A stretch of DNA of 37,607 nt from Marinomonas shanghaiensis (lineage in GTDB: Bacteria > Pseudomonadota > Gammaproteobacteria > Pseudomonadales > Marinomonadaceae), in contig NZ_QGOK01000035.1 in assembly GCF_003259175.1 (NCBI RefSeq), positions 1 through 37,607 on the forward strand. Direction: 5' to 3'. The notes beneath the pieces are model-generated. The model was not told the DNA's origin. It ran no database searches and worked only from the letters and a program-made list of their open reading frames with translations. Positions 1-8,768 of the stretch are shown piece by piece (position 1 is the first letter of the stretch; the number at the start of each line of letters is the position of its first letter). The position numbers and the translations under genes are program-made.

Positions 1-40
1 TCTTTATGTCAACGTATTTTAGGATGGGACAGTCAACACA

Positions 41-76
41 AAAAAGCCGCCTTACTTCAATGGGCGGCTTTTTTTT
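41..76. terminator. bidirectional intrinsic terminator
   Basis: A perfect 11-bp stem (41-51 with 63-73; arm AAAAAGCCGCC) closes an 11-nt loop and is followed by a T run to 76. The A run at the 5' side becomes a U run on the minus strand, so it can stop transcription both ways. It lies 14 nt past the stop of the minus-strand LysE gene and would also end whatever plus-strand gene lies left of the window. Confidence 0.9.
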
Positions 77-89
77 ATCGCACTAAAAA

Positions 90-710
90 TCAGTTTTTTA
101 ACGCTAAAAAAACACCAGCACTCGCCATGATGCCACCAGCCGTTCGGTTTAATACCTTCATTGAACGCTCAGACTTCATGAAACGTCTTGCCTGTGAGGC
201 GCTTACTGAAATAATGGTTAACCCTAACATAAGCCCAGCCGAAGCCAGTAACGACGCCAATACGATATCAAAACCGCTCAACACTGTGAGATCCATGAAA
301 GTCGGTAAAAAAGCCACATAAAACAAAATCACTTTCGGGTTCGATGCGGAAATCATAAATCCCTGAATAAAACTGGCCACCTGATTGGTTGCCTCAGGGG
401 TATCTGTTTCAGACGTAGCAGTGACCACTGGCGATACCCACATTTTCCACCCTAAATACAGCAAGTACGCTGCGCCCGCATAACGAATGCCCAAAAAGAC
501 ATTTTCCCATGCGGCAGCGATAGCCGCGAGCCCATAACAAGCCATCACCAAATAGACGATATCACTCAACACCATACCAGCACTTAAGGAAATACTTGCT
601 CGTGCTCCCCTAGACATACTTCTGGCTAAAATCGCAAACACTCCAGGCCCTGGCGTAACACTAAAAATAAAAATCGCTAAAAAAAACGTAATCCCACTTT
701 CCAATGTCAT
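90..710 (-). CDS. LysE/RhtB family amino-acid exporter
   Basis: A 206-residue integral membrane protein of the LysE/RhtB translocator family, which exports amino acids or related small molecules across the inner membrane. The family signature is near the N-terminus (residues about 18-35, the TPGPG motif followed by a glycine-rich helix), and about six hydrophobic segments follow. Length is normal for the family (about 205-210). It starts 13 nt after the stop of the TetR-type gene on the same strand, so the two are probably co-transcribed and the regulator likely controls export. The substrate cannot be read from the sequence. The gene ends at a strong bidirectional terminator. Confidence 0.88.
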   Translation of the reverse strand: MTLESGITFFLAIFIFSVTPGPGVFAILARSMSRGARASISLSAGMVLSDIVYLVMACYGLAAIAAAWENVFLGIRYAGAAYLLYLGWKMWVSPVVTATSETDTPEATNQVASFIQGFMISASNPKVILFYVAFLPTFMDLTVLSGFDIVLASLLASAGLMLGLTIISVSASQARRFMKSERSMKVLNRTAGGIMASAGVFLALKN

Positions 711-723
711 AATCAGCCCTCAC

Positions 724-1368
724 CTACTGTTCAACCACACCACAACCCGCTAATATCATACGAGTAATAAACTGTTTCGCCTCATCGAAATCACTTTCTT
801 CCAGCGTCTCTTTTTGCAACATTATCTTCACTTGAGCGTCAAAATCTGCATAAGTTTGGGTCATCGCCCAGATACTAATGAAAAGATGCTCTGTCGATAC
901 CGGCGCCATTAGCCCTTTTTCTACCCAAACCTGAATCGTCGCTTTCTCTCGTTTTAGCTCGGTGACGAATAGGTTTTGAAGATACTCTAAAACAAAACGC
1001 TCTTCACCAATTAACGCCATGGCAAAAATTTTAGAGGCATTCTTATTGGTACGAGATTGATCTATTTTTTCACTAATGTAACGCGTTAAATTACGCTTAG
1101 GACCTTCTTCAACATTAAACTCGCTGACTGAATCCAGCCAAAGACGTAGGATGCGTTCCAGCACGGCTTCCAACAAGTCTTTTTTAGAACGATAGTAATA
1201 ATGAACATTCGCCTTAGGCAAACCTGCTTCGTCGGCAATCATTTGCGTCGTGGTTTTTGCCAAGCCTTGGCGTGCAAAAACACGCTCCGATGTTTCTAAA
1301 ATCAACGCTTGATTTTGAGCTCGTATGTGCGCTTTTAACTGATCTTTTGGACGTTTTTCTTCACTCAA
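724..1368 (-). CDS. TetR family transcriptional regulator (RutR-like C-terminal domain)
   Basis: A 214-residue TetR-type repressor. The N-terminal DNA-binding domain (about residues 18-65) has the typical pattern ending in a PKANVHYYYRSKKDLL-like recognition helix. The remaining helical part resembles the RutR/YcdC-type ligand domain. The start is TTG at 1368: a GAGG lies 7 nt upstream and no better ATG exists nearby. It is the first gene of a two-gene unit with the LysE exporter. About 130 nt upstream on the same strand is an intrinsic terminator at the end of a structured RNA, so the pair could be controlled by attenuation as well as by autorepression. The effector is unknown. Confidence 0.85.
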   Translation of the reverse strand: MSEEKRPKDQLKAHIRAQNQALILETSERVFARQGLAKTTTQMIADEAGLPKANVHYYYRSKKDLLEAVLERILRLWLDSVSEFNVEEGPKRNLTRYISEKIDQSRTNKNASKIFAMALIGEERFVLEYLQNLFVTELKREKATIQVWVEKGLMAPVSTEHLFISIWAMTQTYADFDAQVKIMLQKETLEESDFDEAKQFITRMILAGCGVVEQ

Positions 1369-1494
1369 GGTATAGCCTCACCGTGTATTTTTACTAAAGG
1401 GGGAAGTAATCTGCGTCGACTTTTCATCCTGAGCGACACAGCAAGAGAATAACATTCTTTAGAATTGACACGAAGCGATAAGAAAAATCCGCAT

Positions 1495-1518
1495 AAAAAA
1501 AGGGAGCCGAAGCTCCCC
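1495..1518 (-). terminator. intrinsic terminator with C(UUCG)G loop, minus strand
   Basis: On the minus strand the sequence reads as a GGGAGC/GCTCCC stem closed by a UUCG loop (the extra-stable C-UUCG-G form), followed by seven Us. The plus-strand reading has no U run, so direction is clear. It lies about 270 nt after the diguanylate cyclase stop and 127 nt before the TetR start, both on the same strand. Confidence 0.85.
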
Positions 1519-1690
1519 ATTTCCCCTCGTAGCAGAGACCTTCGTGACTATAGGCATTCGTCACTGGGCTAACTGCTACACCACGTTGGCGCTGTAATCG
1601 AGTCGCAAGGTTGCGAATCTCAATGTTCTTGATAGCTACTCATGCAAGTAACTTCGAGTGAATGCATCTTGGCGTAAACGCTCTTTTAAA
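1495..1690 (-). ncRNA. candidate structured RNA or leader upstream of tetR-lysE
   Basis: The 422-nt gap 1369-1790 has no plausible ORF but strong RNA structure read on the minus strand. The main element is a 51-nt hairpin at 1529-1579: a 7-bp outer stem (GTAGCAG/CTGCTAC), short inner helices across an internal loop, and a 5-bp GTGAC/GTCAC stem. Just upstream are a CGCAA/TTGCG hairpin (1603-1615 region) and a small GCG/CGC one. It ends at the UUCG terminator at 1495-1518. A weak sigma70-like promoter may lie around 1695-1730, which would give an RNA of about 190 nt. It may be a stand-alone sRNA, a 3'-UTR product of the cyclase mRNA, or an attenuating leader. I do not recognise a known family. 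The extent is approximate. Confidence 0.4.
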
Positions 1691-1790
1691 CAACCACTCA
1701 TAAATAAGTGAATTCATTATTAAACAAGAGACATAACAGCGCAATAGGTCAGAAGAAAATATTTGACCGATTGATCAATTATTTTTCTGA

Positions 1791-2948
1791 TTAGGGCATT
1801 TTTCTAGGCAGGGAAGACGTAGATACACGGTTTCGCCCTTTCTTTTTTGACTGATACAAGGCGTCATCGGCTCGCTTTAGCACAGAGTCTGGCGACTCAC
1901 CCTGTCCAGCAAAGGCAACACCAAGACTGGCCGTCACATTAACCTCCACCTCTTTTTTCTTCTTAGGATCAAACACCTTAACAAACCTAACTTCAATATT
2001 CTCTCGCACCAACTCTAAAACGTTTTCCACATCACCAAGATGCCGTCCTCGAAACACAATCGTAAACTCTTCCCCACCGTAACGAAATGCACGACCAGGA
2101 CTGGCGTATTGTTTCAACACAGACGCCACACTTTTCAGGACCTTATCGCCCATATCATGACCATAAGTGTCATTGAATGACTTAAAATGATCCACATCGA
2201 CCATCGCAATGGCGTACTGCTTGGGCAAACCAACAAGTTGCTCATTCAATGCTCGCCGACCTGGTAACTGCGTCATATCGTCTAAATACGCCATGCGATG
2301 ACTTTCCATCAACAGAAACCAAATCCACAATAAAAACTGAGCAGACAATAAAGCATCAAACTGGATACTAGAGGAAACAAAGTGGCTAATAATCAGCAAG
2401 CTGATAATACTGACTAACCCACTGGCGCGAAAAATCTCCCCACTCAACCACCAAGCCAAACCAATCGCTACCAAGCTTATGATCAAGACACACCAGAGTA
2501 AAATCGTAGACCAGCTCACACTGGTACTAAAAAAAGTACGATCCAAAAACGCAAAAGACACCCAATTACGCTCAATCGCATAACACCAACAAACCAACAT
2601 GAGCACAAACAGAATGCGATTTATCGCAAAACGATTGAAGAAGCCCCTTTCTGGCACAAAACTAAGCAGAGCGATACAAAAGCACGACACCACCAGATAA
2701 GCGGTCAAAGAAGCTTGTTGATCAAAGTCTCCGTATAGCTTGGGTATAAGCAGCAAAAAAATAAGAATCAGCACTCGACCTTTATTGAAATGCCAAGCAA
2801 GAAAAATGGCAACACCGGCTAAAATAAACGGCAATAATGGCAACAAGCTGAACCACAAAGGTGGTAACGCACTCACATACAAACTAGCGTAAATACTCAC
2901 TAGAAGAATGAAGCAAGGCACTAGCAATGAACTTAAACGTTCAGACAT
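1791..2948 (-). CDS. membrane-anchored diguanylate cyclase (GGDEF domain)
   Basis: A 385-residue inner-membrane protein that should make cyclic di-GMP from two GTP. Residues 1-212 hold about seven hydrophobic segments with short loops and no recognisable sensor domain. The GGDEF domain runs from about 220 to 375, with the substrate motif DxxTxLPGRR near 223-231, the metal-binding DVDHFKSFND at 251-260, and the active-site motif GGEEF at 291-295. The inhibitory I-site (RxxD, normally seven residues before RYGGEEF) reads ASPG, so product inhibition through that site is not expected. It stands alone, divergent from the glutathionyl-hydroquinone reductase. The signal sensed is unknown. Confidence 0.92.
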   Translation of the reverse strand: MSERLSSLLVPCFILLVSIYASLYVSALPPLWFSLLPLLPFILAGVAIFLAWHFNKGRVLILIFLLLIPKLYGDFDQQASLTAYLVVSCFCIALLSFVPERGFFNRFAINRILFVLMLVCWCYAIERNWVSFAFLDRTFFSTSVSWSTILLWCVLIISLVAIGLAWWLSGEIFRASGLVSIISLLIISHFVSSSIQFDALLSAQFLLWIWFLLMESHRMAYLDDMTQLPGRRALNEQLVGLPKQYAIAMVDVDHFKSFNDTYGHDMGDKVLKSVASVLKQYASPGRAFRYGGEEFTIVFRGRHLGDVENVLELVRENIEVRFVKVFDPKKKKEVEVNVTASLGVAFAGQGESPDSVLKRADDALYQSKKKGRNRVSTSSLPRKMP

Positions 2949-3058
2949 AAAAAAATCAAACCCATCGAATCATTCGATTAAATACGACCAATATATTGCC
3001 CCGAAAACGTTTCATTTTCATCAATAATAATGTGAATTCTAAATAAAAGGTAAAATCA

Positions 3059-4030
3059 ATGGGATTACTTGTAGACGGAAAATGGGTCGACAAATGGTAC
3101 GATACCAAGGCAAATCAAGGGAAGTTCATCCGTAGCGAGTCGCTATTTAGACATTGGATCTACCCTGAAAATGAATACGATCCCAGCAATAAAAACCATT
3201 TCCTTGCAGAAAAGGGACGCTATCACCTCTACATTTCTCTCGCTTGCCCTTGGGCTCATCGAACGCTTGTCTTCACTAAATTAAAACAATTAGAAGACAT
3301 CATTAGCATTAGCTGCGTTCATCCTGACATGCTTGAGAATGGCTGGGAATTCAAACAAGACACTCGCTTTAGTGATCCCCACATCACAATAGGTGATCCG
3401 CTCTATCACTTTGACTTTGCCCACCAACTCTATACGAAAGCGGAAAAACACTACAGTGGTAGGGTCACTGTGCCTATACTTTGGGACAAGCATCGCCAGA
3501 CCATTGTTTCTAACGAATCGGCAGACATCATTCGTATATTCAACCAAGCATTTAATGAAATAACCGGTAATCACCTAGATTTCTATCCAAACGACAAAAA
3601 AATGGCGATTGATCAGATAAACGAACGTATCTATCACACTCTTAACAATGGCGTTTATAAATGCGGTTTTGCCACCACTCAAGAAGCCTATGAAGAGGCA
3701 TTGACGCCCCTTTTTGATACCTTAGAGTATTTAGAAGACCGCCTTTCAAATCAGCGTTACCTACTTGGTAATCAACTAACAGAGGCTGACTGGCGCTTGT
3801 TTACTACGCTCATTCGCTTTGATGCAGTGTACTTTGGTCATTTTAAATGCAATATAAAGCGTATTTTAGATTACACCGCTCTTAATGCCTATTTAAAACA
3901 CCTTTACGACATGCCCAACATTGCGAGTACGGTAAACCTACAGCATATCAAGCGTCACTATTACTATAGTCATAAAATCATCAACCCGACTCAGGTAGTT
4001 CCTGCCGGACCTGCTACACTCTTTAAATGA
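3059..4030 (+). CDS. yqjG: glutathionyl-hydroquinone reductase (Xi-class glutathione transferase)
   Basis: A cytosolic 323-residue enzyme of the YqjG/ECM4 family, which uses glutathione to remove the glutathionyl group from glutathionyl-hydroquinones and recycles quinones damaged by conjugation. The thioredoxin-fold half has the catalytic Cys63 in the family motif ACPWAHR (residues 62-68). The all-helical C-terminal half (about 170-300) includes the YLLGNQLTEADWRLFTTLIRFD signature area. Length is typical (about 320-330). An AAAGG precedes the ATG. A terminator at 4092-4130 follows, so it is likely monocistronic. Confidence 0.93.
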   Translation: MGLLVDGKWVDKWYDTKANQGKFIRSESLFRHWIYPENEYDPSNKNHFLAEKGRYHLYISLACPWAHRTLVFTKLKQLEDIISISCVHPDMLENGWEFKQDTRFSDPHITIGDPLYHFDFAHQLYTKAEKHYSGRVTVPILWDKHRQTIVSNESADIIRIFNQAFNEITGNHLDFYPNDKKMAIDQINERIYHTLNNGVYKCGFATTQEAYEEALTPLFDTLEYLEDRLSNQRYLLGNQLTEADWRLFTTLIRFDAVYFGHFKCNIKRILDYTALNAYLKHLYDMPNIASTVNLQHIKRHYYYSHKIINPTQVVPAGPATLFK

Positions 4031-4091
4031 GAGTTTGATGATTAAAAAAGGGAATTAAGGCAAATTCAAGAAGCCTAAGTTAAAGTCTATT

Positions 4092-4130
4092 AAAGTGGGC
4101 GTTTTTTAAGGATAATACGCTCACTTTTTA
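4092..4130 (+). terminator. intrinsic terminator after the hydroquinone reductase gene
   Basis: An 11-bp stem (4092-4102 with 4117-4127, one G-T wobble) with a 14-nt loop is followed by a T-rich tail on the plus strand. It lies about 60 nt past the stop codon at 4030. Confidence 0.75.
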
Positions 4131-4203
4131 TTCGCTTTAGCCAGCCATTGACAATGCCCGTCGCGCTCGCTAGAAAAATATAAATACTTAAGAGTTGTGG
4201 CTT

Positions 4204-5073
4204 ATGGAAAAAAAAATACTGTGGACAGTCTCCTTTGCACTGATATTTATTCTGTGGATAAAAGCAGGTCCTTTTAAAAGTGATGCCGAGCGCTTTTATC
4301 AAGAGGAAGCCCCAGAATCAAGCGCATCATACCAAGATTCAGAAGAAGCAACCTCAAATGAAAAAAGCTACTTCAAGTCGCATCCTATTAATACCAGTCG
4401 CCCTGACTTCGCAGCAATAACTGACATCCAAGAGCGTAAAAGTGCTTTTTTTGATTATTTATCTCCATTTGTAAACGAAAAAAACGATCTCATTTTAAAA
4501 GATCGTGAACGCTTAACAACATTGATTAACAGCAGTAAAAAGCTATCAAATAAAAACAGAAAGTGGGTCTCTTCCCTTCGCCAAGATCTTAAACTGAAAA
4601 AGCTTGATAACTATTCAAAAGAAGACCTTAAAGTCCTGCTCAGTCGATTAGACATCATTCCCGTTTCGCTTGTGCTTGCTCAGGCGGCCAATGAATCTGC
4701 TTGGGGAACGTCTCGTTTTGCGATAGAGGGAAGCAACTATTTTGGTCAGTGGTGTTTTCGTAAGGGGTGTGGGCTAGTACCAGAATCAAGAGACAGTGAT
4801 GCCGATCATGAGGTGCGCAAATTTAACGATGCTCGTGAATCCGTTTTTGCGTATATCGATAACCTGAATACGAACGCAGCCTACAAAGAATTAAGAGCCG
4901 CACGCGCTGAATTACGTCAAAATAATGAAGAAATTACAGGTCTTGGTTTAGTACACGGTTTACAACGTTATTCAGAACGTGGCCAAGCTTATGTCGAAGA
5001 AATAGAAGGTTTGATCAACTATAATAAGTTATGGCGTTTTAATCGCAATCAACCAACAGAAGAGCCACAATAA
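4204..5073 (+). CDS. bax: Bax-type glucosaminidase, peptidoglycan hydrolase
   Basis: A 289-residue protein with one N-terminal membrane segment or uncleaved signal (about residues 4-20), a charged low-complexity linker (30-65) and a C-terminal glucosaminidase domain (about 145-280). The motif LVLAQAANESAWGTSRF carries the likely catalytic glutamate (Glu164), and NYFGQWCF and GLQRYSERG follow as in E. coli Bax. It should face the periplasm and cleave glycan strands of peptidoglycan. The open frame reaches a TTG at 4195, but the ATG at 4204 gives the usual MEKK-hydrophobic start and is preferred. The ribosome binding site is weak either way. It sits alone between two unrelated genes. Confidence 0.85.
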   Translation: MEKKILWTVSFALIFILWIKAGPFKSDAERFYQEEAPESSASYQDSEEATSNEKSYFKSHPINTSRPDFAAITDIQERKSAFFDYLSPFVNEKNDLILKDRERLTTLINSSKKLSNKNRKWVSSLRQDLKLKKLDNYSKEDLKVLLSRLDIIPVSLVLAQAANESAWGTSRFAIEGSNYFGQWCFRKGCGLVPESRDSDADHEVRKFNDARESVFAYIDNLNTNAAYKELRAARAELRQNNEEITGLGLVHGLQRYSERGQAYVEEIEGLINYNKLWRFNRNQPTEEPQ

Positions 5074-5221
5074 ATCCAACAATGCTCTGCGCCTAAACAG
5101 GCCTAAATGTAATAAAATGCAATTTATTGTTACGAAATTATCTTACGTGGGGTGGCTAAGCATCCCCCCCTTCATTACAATATCGTAATATTTCACCCAC
5201 TCATCAAACGAGGAAATTCAA

Positions 5222-7138
5222 TTGGCCCGTTTACCTGTTATTGTTGGCTTTGGCGGAATCAATTCGGCTGGTCGTACCTCATCACATCAAGCATATCGTC
5301 GAATTGTCTTTGATCTCCTGCCAAATTCAATCCAGCAGGATGTGTTATTGGATCTTGCGACCATCACGGAGATGGCAGAGCATAAAAATGGACTTTGGTA
5401 TACAAAAAGCGGTGAAGCACTAGACGCAGCAGCACTGATTGATAGCATTGGTGAGTCACTACTGGCACGCACTTTAATTCGTCGCATTCACCCAAGTCTA
5501 TTCGACGTCGATCATGTGGTCTTACATAAATCCACTGTATTGCAAGCCAATCAATCCGAAGAAAAGCTAAGCTTTACCATCAAGACACGATCGCTGCCCA
5601 GCGACCGACCGACGAATTGGCAGGTGACAGAAATCTCTGACAGCCTGAGTGAAGTCGTTGTTGATGGCAATTTAGAAACCTTCATTAAAGACACCAGACC
5701 CCTGTCAGTAAAAGCCGCAGGGCAACTTCCGACGGGGTTCGATCCCTCTAAATTGTACCAAAGCCGAAACCATCCACGTGGTTTACAAATGACGGTCTAT
5801 GGTGCTTCTGATGCCATCAAAAGCAGCGGCATTGATTGGGAAACGATTCGCAGTCGAGTTGCTCCCGACCAAATGGCGGTTTATGCAGCGAACTCCATTG
5901 GTCAAATGGATGACCTAGGATTTGGCGGCATGCTCAAATCGGCCTTAATGGGCAAACGCACCACATCCAAGCATTTACCGCTTGGCTATGCTCAAATGCC
6001 AGCAGACTTTGTTAACGCCTATATTCTGGGCAGTGTGGGCAATGTCGGTACGGCCATTGGTGCCTGTGCCACTTACTTTTTCAACTTAGAGAAAGCAGTA
6101 GAGGGCATTAAGTCTGGGAAATTCCGCGTGGCTATGGTCGGTGGTAGTGATGCCCCTATTACACCCGAAATTATCGAAGGGTTTAGAACAATGGGCGCAC
6201 TGGCGGAAGATACAGCCTTACTCGCTCTTGACCAAATCACGAATCAGGAAGAACCCGATCACACCCGAAGCTGTCGACCCTTTGCTCAAAACTGTGGTTT
6301 TACTATCGGAGAGTCCAGCCAATGGACTCTATTGATGGATGATGAACTTGCCATCGAGCTAGGGGCACAAATATTCGGCGCCATTCCAGCCGTCTTTTCT
6401 TATGCTGATGGACACAAAAAATCCATTTCCGCCCCCGGTATTGGCAATTATCTAACCATGAGCAAAGCCATGGCGTATTTGCAGAATATCATCGGCAACG
6501 ATGGCTTAACACAACGTACCTTTATTCAGGCACATGGCACAAGCACACCACAAAACCGTATCACAGAGTCCCATGTACTAAGCAAAGCCGCGACCAGTTT
6601 TGGCGCAACCGGCATGCCTGTTGTTGCAATGAAGGCGTTTCTTGGGCATTCCCAAGGAACAGCTGGCGGCGATCAACTTCATTTGTCCTTAGGTGTGTGG
6701 AAAGACGGCATCTTGCCTGGCATCACAACATCTTATGAAATTGCAGATGACGTCTATCAAGAGGGTCTAAAGTTTCAACTAAAACACGAAGCTTACGGAA
6801 AAGACTACTTCGACGCCGCTCTCTTAAACTCAAAAGGATTTGGTGGCAATAACGCAACTGCGGTTTTATTATCACCTCACCAAGCAATGAAGATGCTAAG
6901 CAAACGCTATACAACTGAACAGCTTGATGCTTACCAACTGAAAAACACAGAAGTGGTTGCTGTTGCAGAAGACTACAACCAAGCAACCATTCGTGGAGAA
7001 ACCCTGCCTATCTATAAGTTTGGTTTCAATGTACTTGGCGGAGAAGAACTGGACATTACGGACAAAGAAATTCGCTTGCCTGGCTATGACATGCCAGTGG
7101 ATCTAAACGTAGAAAACGAATTCAGTGATCTAAGCTAA
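5222..7138 (+). CDS. fabY: FabY-type beta-ketoacyl-ACP synthase
   Basis: A 638-residue condensing enzyme resembling the long FabY (PA5174) synthase of Pseudomonas, which starts fatty acid synthesis by joining acetyl-CoA and malonyl-ACP in place of FabH. The N-terminus (RLPVIVGFGGINSAGR) matches that group. The thiolase-fold catalytic triad is intact: Cys282 in GACATYFF, His438 in QAHGTSTPQ, and His476 in LGHSQGTAGG with Lys471 close by. Length agrees with FabY (about 634) rather than FabB/FabF (about 410). The start is TTG at 5222, with GAGG about 8 nt upstream. The gene stands alone and ends at a hairpin shared with the convergent LysR gene. Confidence 0.85.
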   Translation: MARLPVIVGFGGINSAGRTSSHQAYRRIVFDLLPNSIQQDVLLDLATITEMAEHKNGLWYTKSGEALDAAALIDSIGESLLARTLIRRIHPSLFDVDHVVLHKSTVLQANQSEEKLSFTIKTRSLPSDRPTNWQVTEISDSLSEVVVDGNLETFIKDTRPLSVKAAGQLPTGFDPSKLYQSRNHPRGLQMTVYGASDAIKSSGIDWETIRSRVAPDQMAVYAANSIGQMDDLGFGGMLKSALMGKRTTSKHLPLGYAQMPADFVNAYILGSVGNVGTAIGACATYFFNLEKAVEGIKSGKFRVAMVGGSDAPITPEIIEGFRTMGALAEDTALLALDQITNQEEPDHTRSCRPFAQNCGFTIGESSQWTLLMDDELAIELGAQIFGAIPAVFSYADGHKKSISAPGIGNYLTMSKAMAYLQNIIGNDGLTQRTFIQAHGTSTPQNRITESHVLSKAATSFGATGMPVVAMKAFLGHSQGTAGGDQLHLSLGVWKDGILPGITTSYEIADDVYQEGLKFQLKHEAYGKDYFDAALLNSKGFGGNNATAVLLSPHQAMKMLSKRYTTEQLDAYQLKNTEVVAVAEDYNQATIRGETLPIYKFGFNVLGGEELDITDKEIRLPGYDMPVDLNVENEFSDLS

Positions 7139-7154
7139 GCGGCTATAAACACTA

Positions 7155-7194
7155 GAGCGAACCAACACAACTAGAATTTTGTGTTGGTGAGCTC
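7155..7194. terminator. hairpin between convergent fabY and lysR genes
   Basis: A 10-bp perfect stem (ACCAACACAA with TTGTGTTGGT, 7161-7170 and 7179-7188) is extended by GAGC/GCTC across a tandem GA mismatch. The 8-nt loop contains the LysR stop codon. There is no clear U run on either side, so it may act as an mRNA 3'-end hairpin rather than a classic terminator. Confidence 0.5.
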
Positions 7195-8067
7195 TTGTTG
7201 TAAAAATGCTAACAATAATCGTGTTTTTCTAGACATTAACTTTCTTTGCGGATAAATAGCGTAAAAGTTAAACTCATAGCCTTTGTAATCTGGTAACAGA
7301 TTAACCAACTCTCCTGACTCAATGTATTTTGCCACTAAAAAATCGGGCTGATAAATAACACCCAATCCTGCCAGCGCAAAACGCGTTAATGCACTACCAT
7401 TATTTGCCCTTAACGCACCAGAAACACTTACCGTTCGAGACACACCCTCGCCATCCGTTAATGACCACCGATCTGGCATCTGAGCATTACTATAAAGAAG
7501 GCAAGAATGATGCTTTAAATCCTCTAAATCTTTTAACTCACCTTTCTCTAAGATGTAACGAGGGGAGGCACACACAAACCCCGTTAAAAGACATAGCGGA
7601 CGGGCAACAAATTGATCACCACCTAAATCCCCTCCTCGAATCGCGATATCGACACCAGACTCCGTCATATCAACACGCTTATCGGTGAAATCAATATCCA
7701 ACTCAATTTGAGGATACAGACGACTAAATCGATCCAATAACGGCACAATATGCGACAAACCAAAGTCCATTGGCACACTTAGCTTTAGTAGGCCTTTTGG
7801 CTTTTGCGTTAAATCGCCGATTTCGTTTTCGGCCTCTTCAATAGCATCGAGTATGGCAATGCAATGCTGATAATACTTACGACCAGCATGAGTAATACTG
7901 ATATTACGGGTGTTTCGCTGTAGCAGCTTTGTTCCCAACTCCTCCTCAATGGCATTGATATAACGGGTCACCATTGGACGAGAAATACCCAACGAATCAC
8001 TGGCCAACTTAAAGCTCTCCGCTTCATAGACTCGGCAAAACACCTTCATTGCCTGCAATTTATCCAT
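7171..8067 (-). CDS. LysR family transcriptional regulator
   Basis: A 298-residue LysR-type regulator. The winged helix-turn-helix lies at residues 1-60 (MDKLQAMKVFCRVYEAESFKLASDSLGISRPMV), and the effector domain runs from about 90 to 295. The pattern (RNTRNISITHAGRKYYQHC, GLLKLSVPMDFG) is that of the large subgroup near AaeR/DmlR-type regulators. The ATG has AGGTGA upstream. It is divergent from yceI with a 139-nt AT-rich spacer, the usual layout for a LysR protein controlling the neighbouring operon, so yceI and the membrane gene after it are the likely targets. The ligand is unknown. Confidence 0.88.
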   Translation of the reverse strand: MDKLQAMKVFCRVYEAESFKLASDSLGISRPMVTRYINAIEEELGTKLLQRNTRNISITHAGRKYYQHCIAILDAIEEAENEIGDLTQKPKGLLKLSVPMDFGLSHIVPLLDRFSRLYPQIELDIDFTDKRVDMTESGVDIAIRGGDLGGDQFVARPLCLLTGFVCASPRYILEKGELKDLEDLKHHSCLLYSNAQMPDRWSLTDGEGVSRTVSVSGALRANNGSALTRFALAGLGVIYQPDFLVAKYIESGELVNLLPDYKGYEFNFYAIYPQRKLMSRKTRLLLAFLQQELTNTKF

Positions 8068-8206
8068 TCATTCACCTATTAAACTGAAAGTTCCATTATT
8101 ATCATTTCTTTTTAGTTAATATTGAATTGTTTTTTGATTGGATTATTTATTAATAAAAACACTTTAGACTAATACCATCTTTAAACTAGACACAAGGAAA
8201 AACAGA

Positions 8207-8746
8207 ATGAAATTACTCACTATCAGTGCCCTTGCCCTTGCATCAAGCCTTACCATGGCAGCCGATTATAAAATTGACCCAGCTCACTCTGCCGTTACTT
8301 TCGAAGTAGGCCACTTAGGTGTAAGCACCACTGTAGGACGCTTTAACAGCTTTGAAGGCGATTTCTCCTATTCCGAGGACGGTAAATCTGGCAGCGCTAA
8401 CTTTGTCATCAACACAGACAGCATTGATACCAACCATGAAGCTCGCGACAAACACCTTCGCAGCCCAGACTTTCTTAACGTCAAACAATTCCCAACGCTC
8501 ACATTCAAAAGCACGTCCTTTGATGGCGACACCCTAACAGGTGAACTCACGCTTCATGGCGTTACAAAAACCGTTAGCTTCGATGTCGACAAAGTAGGCG
8601 AAGGCAGTGATCCTTGGGGTGGCTACCGTGCAGGCTTTGAAGCAAGCGCAGAAATCAACCGCAGCGACTTCGGTATTACCTACTTTATCCCAGGCGTTTC
8701 TGATAAAACAGAAATCGACGTTTATGTGGAAGGCATTCGCCAGTAA
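8207..8746 (+). CDS. yceI: YceI family periplasmic lipocalin-like protein
   Basis: A 179-residue secreted protein. A signal peptide of about 18 residues ends at TMA, before ADYKIDPAHSAVTFEVGHLGVSTTVGRF, the typical start of a YceI beta-barrel. The closing block GFEASAEINRSDFGITYFIPGVSDKTEIDV is also characteristic. YceI proteins bind long isoprenoid or amphipathic molecules in the periplasm and respond to base or other stress in E. coli. The specific ligand here is not known. A good AAGGA precedes the ATG. The next gene starts 22 nt after its stop and is probably in the same transcript. Confidence 0.92.
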   Translation: MKLLTISALALASSLTMAADYKIDPAHSAVTFEVGHLGVSTTVGRFNSFEGDFSYSEDGKSGSANFVINTDSIDTNHEARDKHLRSPDFLNVKQFPTLTFKSTSFDGDTLTGELTLHGVTKTVSFDVDKVGEGSDPWGGYRAGFEASAEINRSDFGITYFIPGVSDKTEIDVYVEGIRQ

Positions 8747-8768
8747 TTAGCTAAGGAATTAGACAAAC

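Noticed and set aside
1500..1620. Possible tRNA or tRNA pseudogene on the minus strand (GGTGTAGCAGTTAGC resembles a D-arm; a GCC triplet lies in a loop).
   Set aside because: The would-be anticodon stem has a G-A mismatch, there is no GGTTCGAATCC-type T-arm, and no acceptor stem or CCA. The 51-nt nested hairpin explains the bases better.
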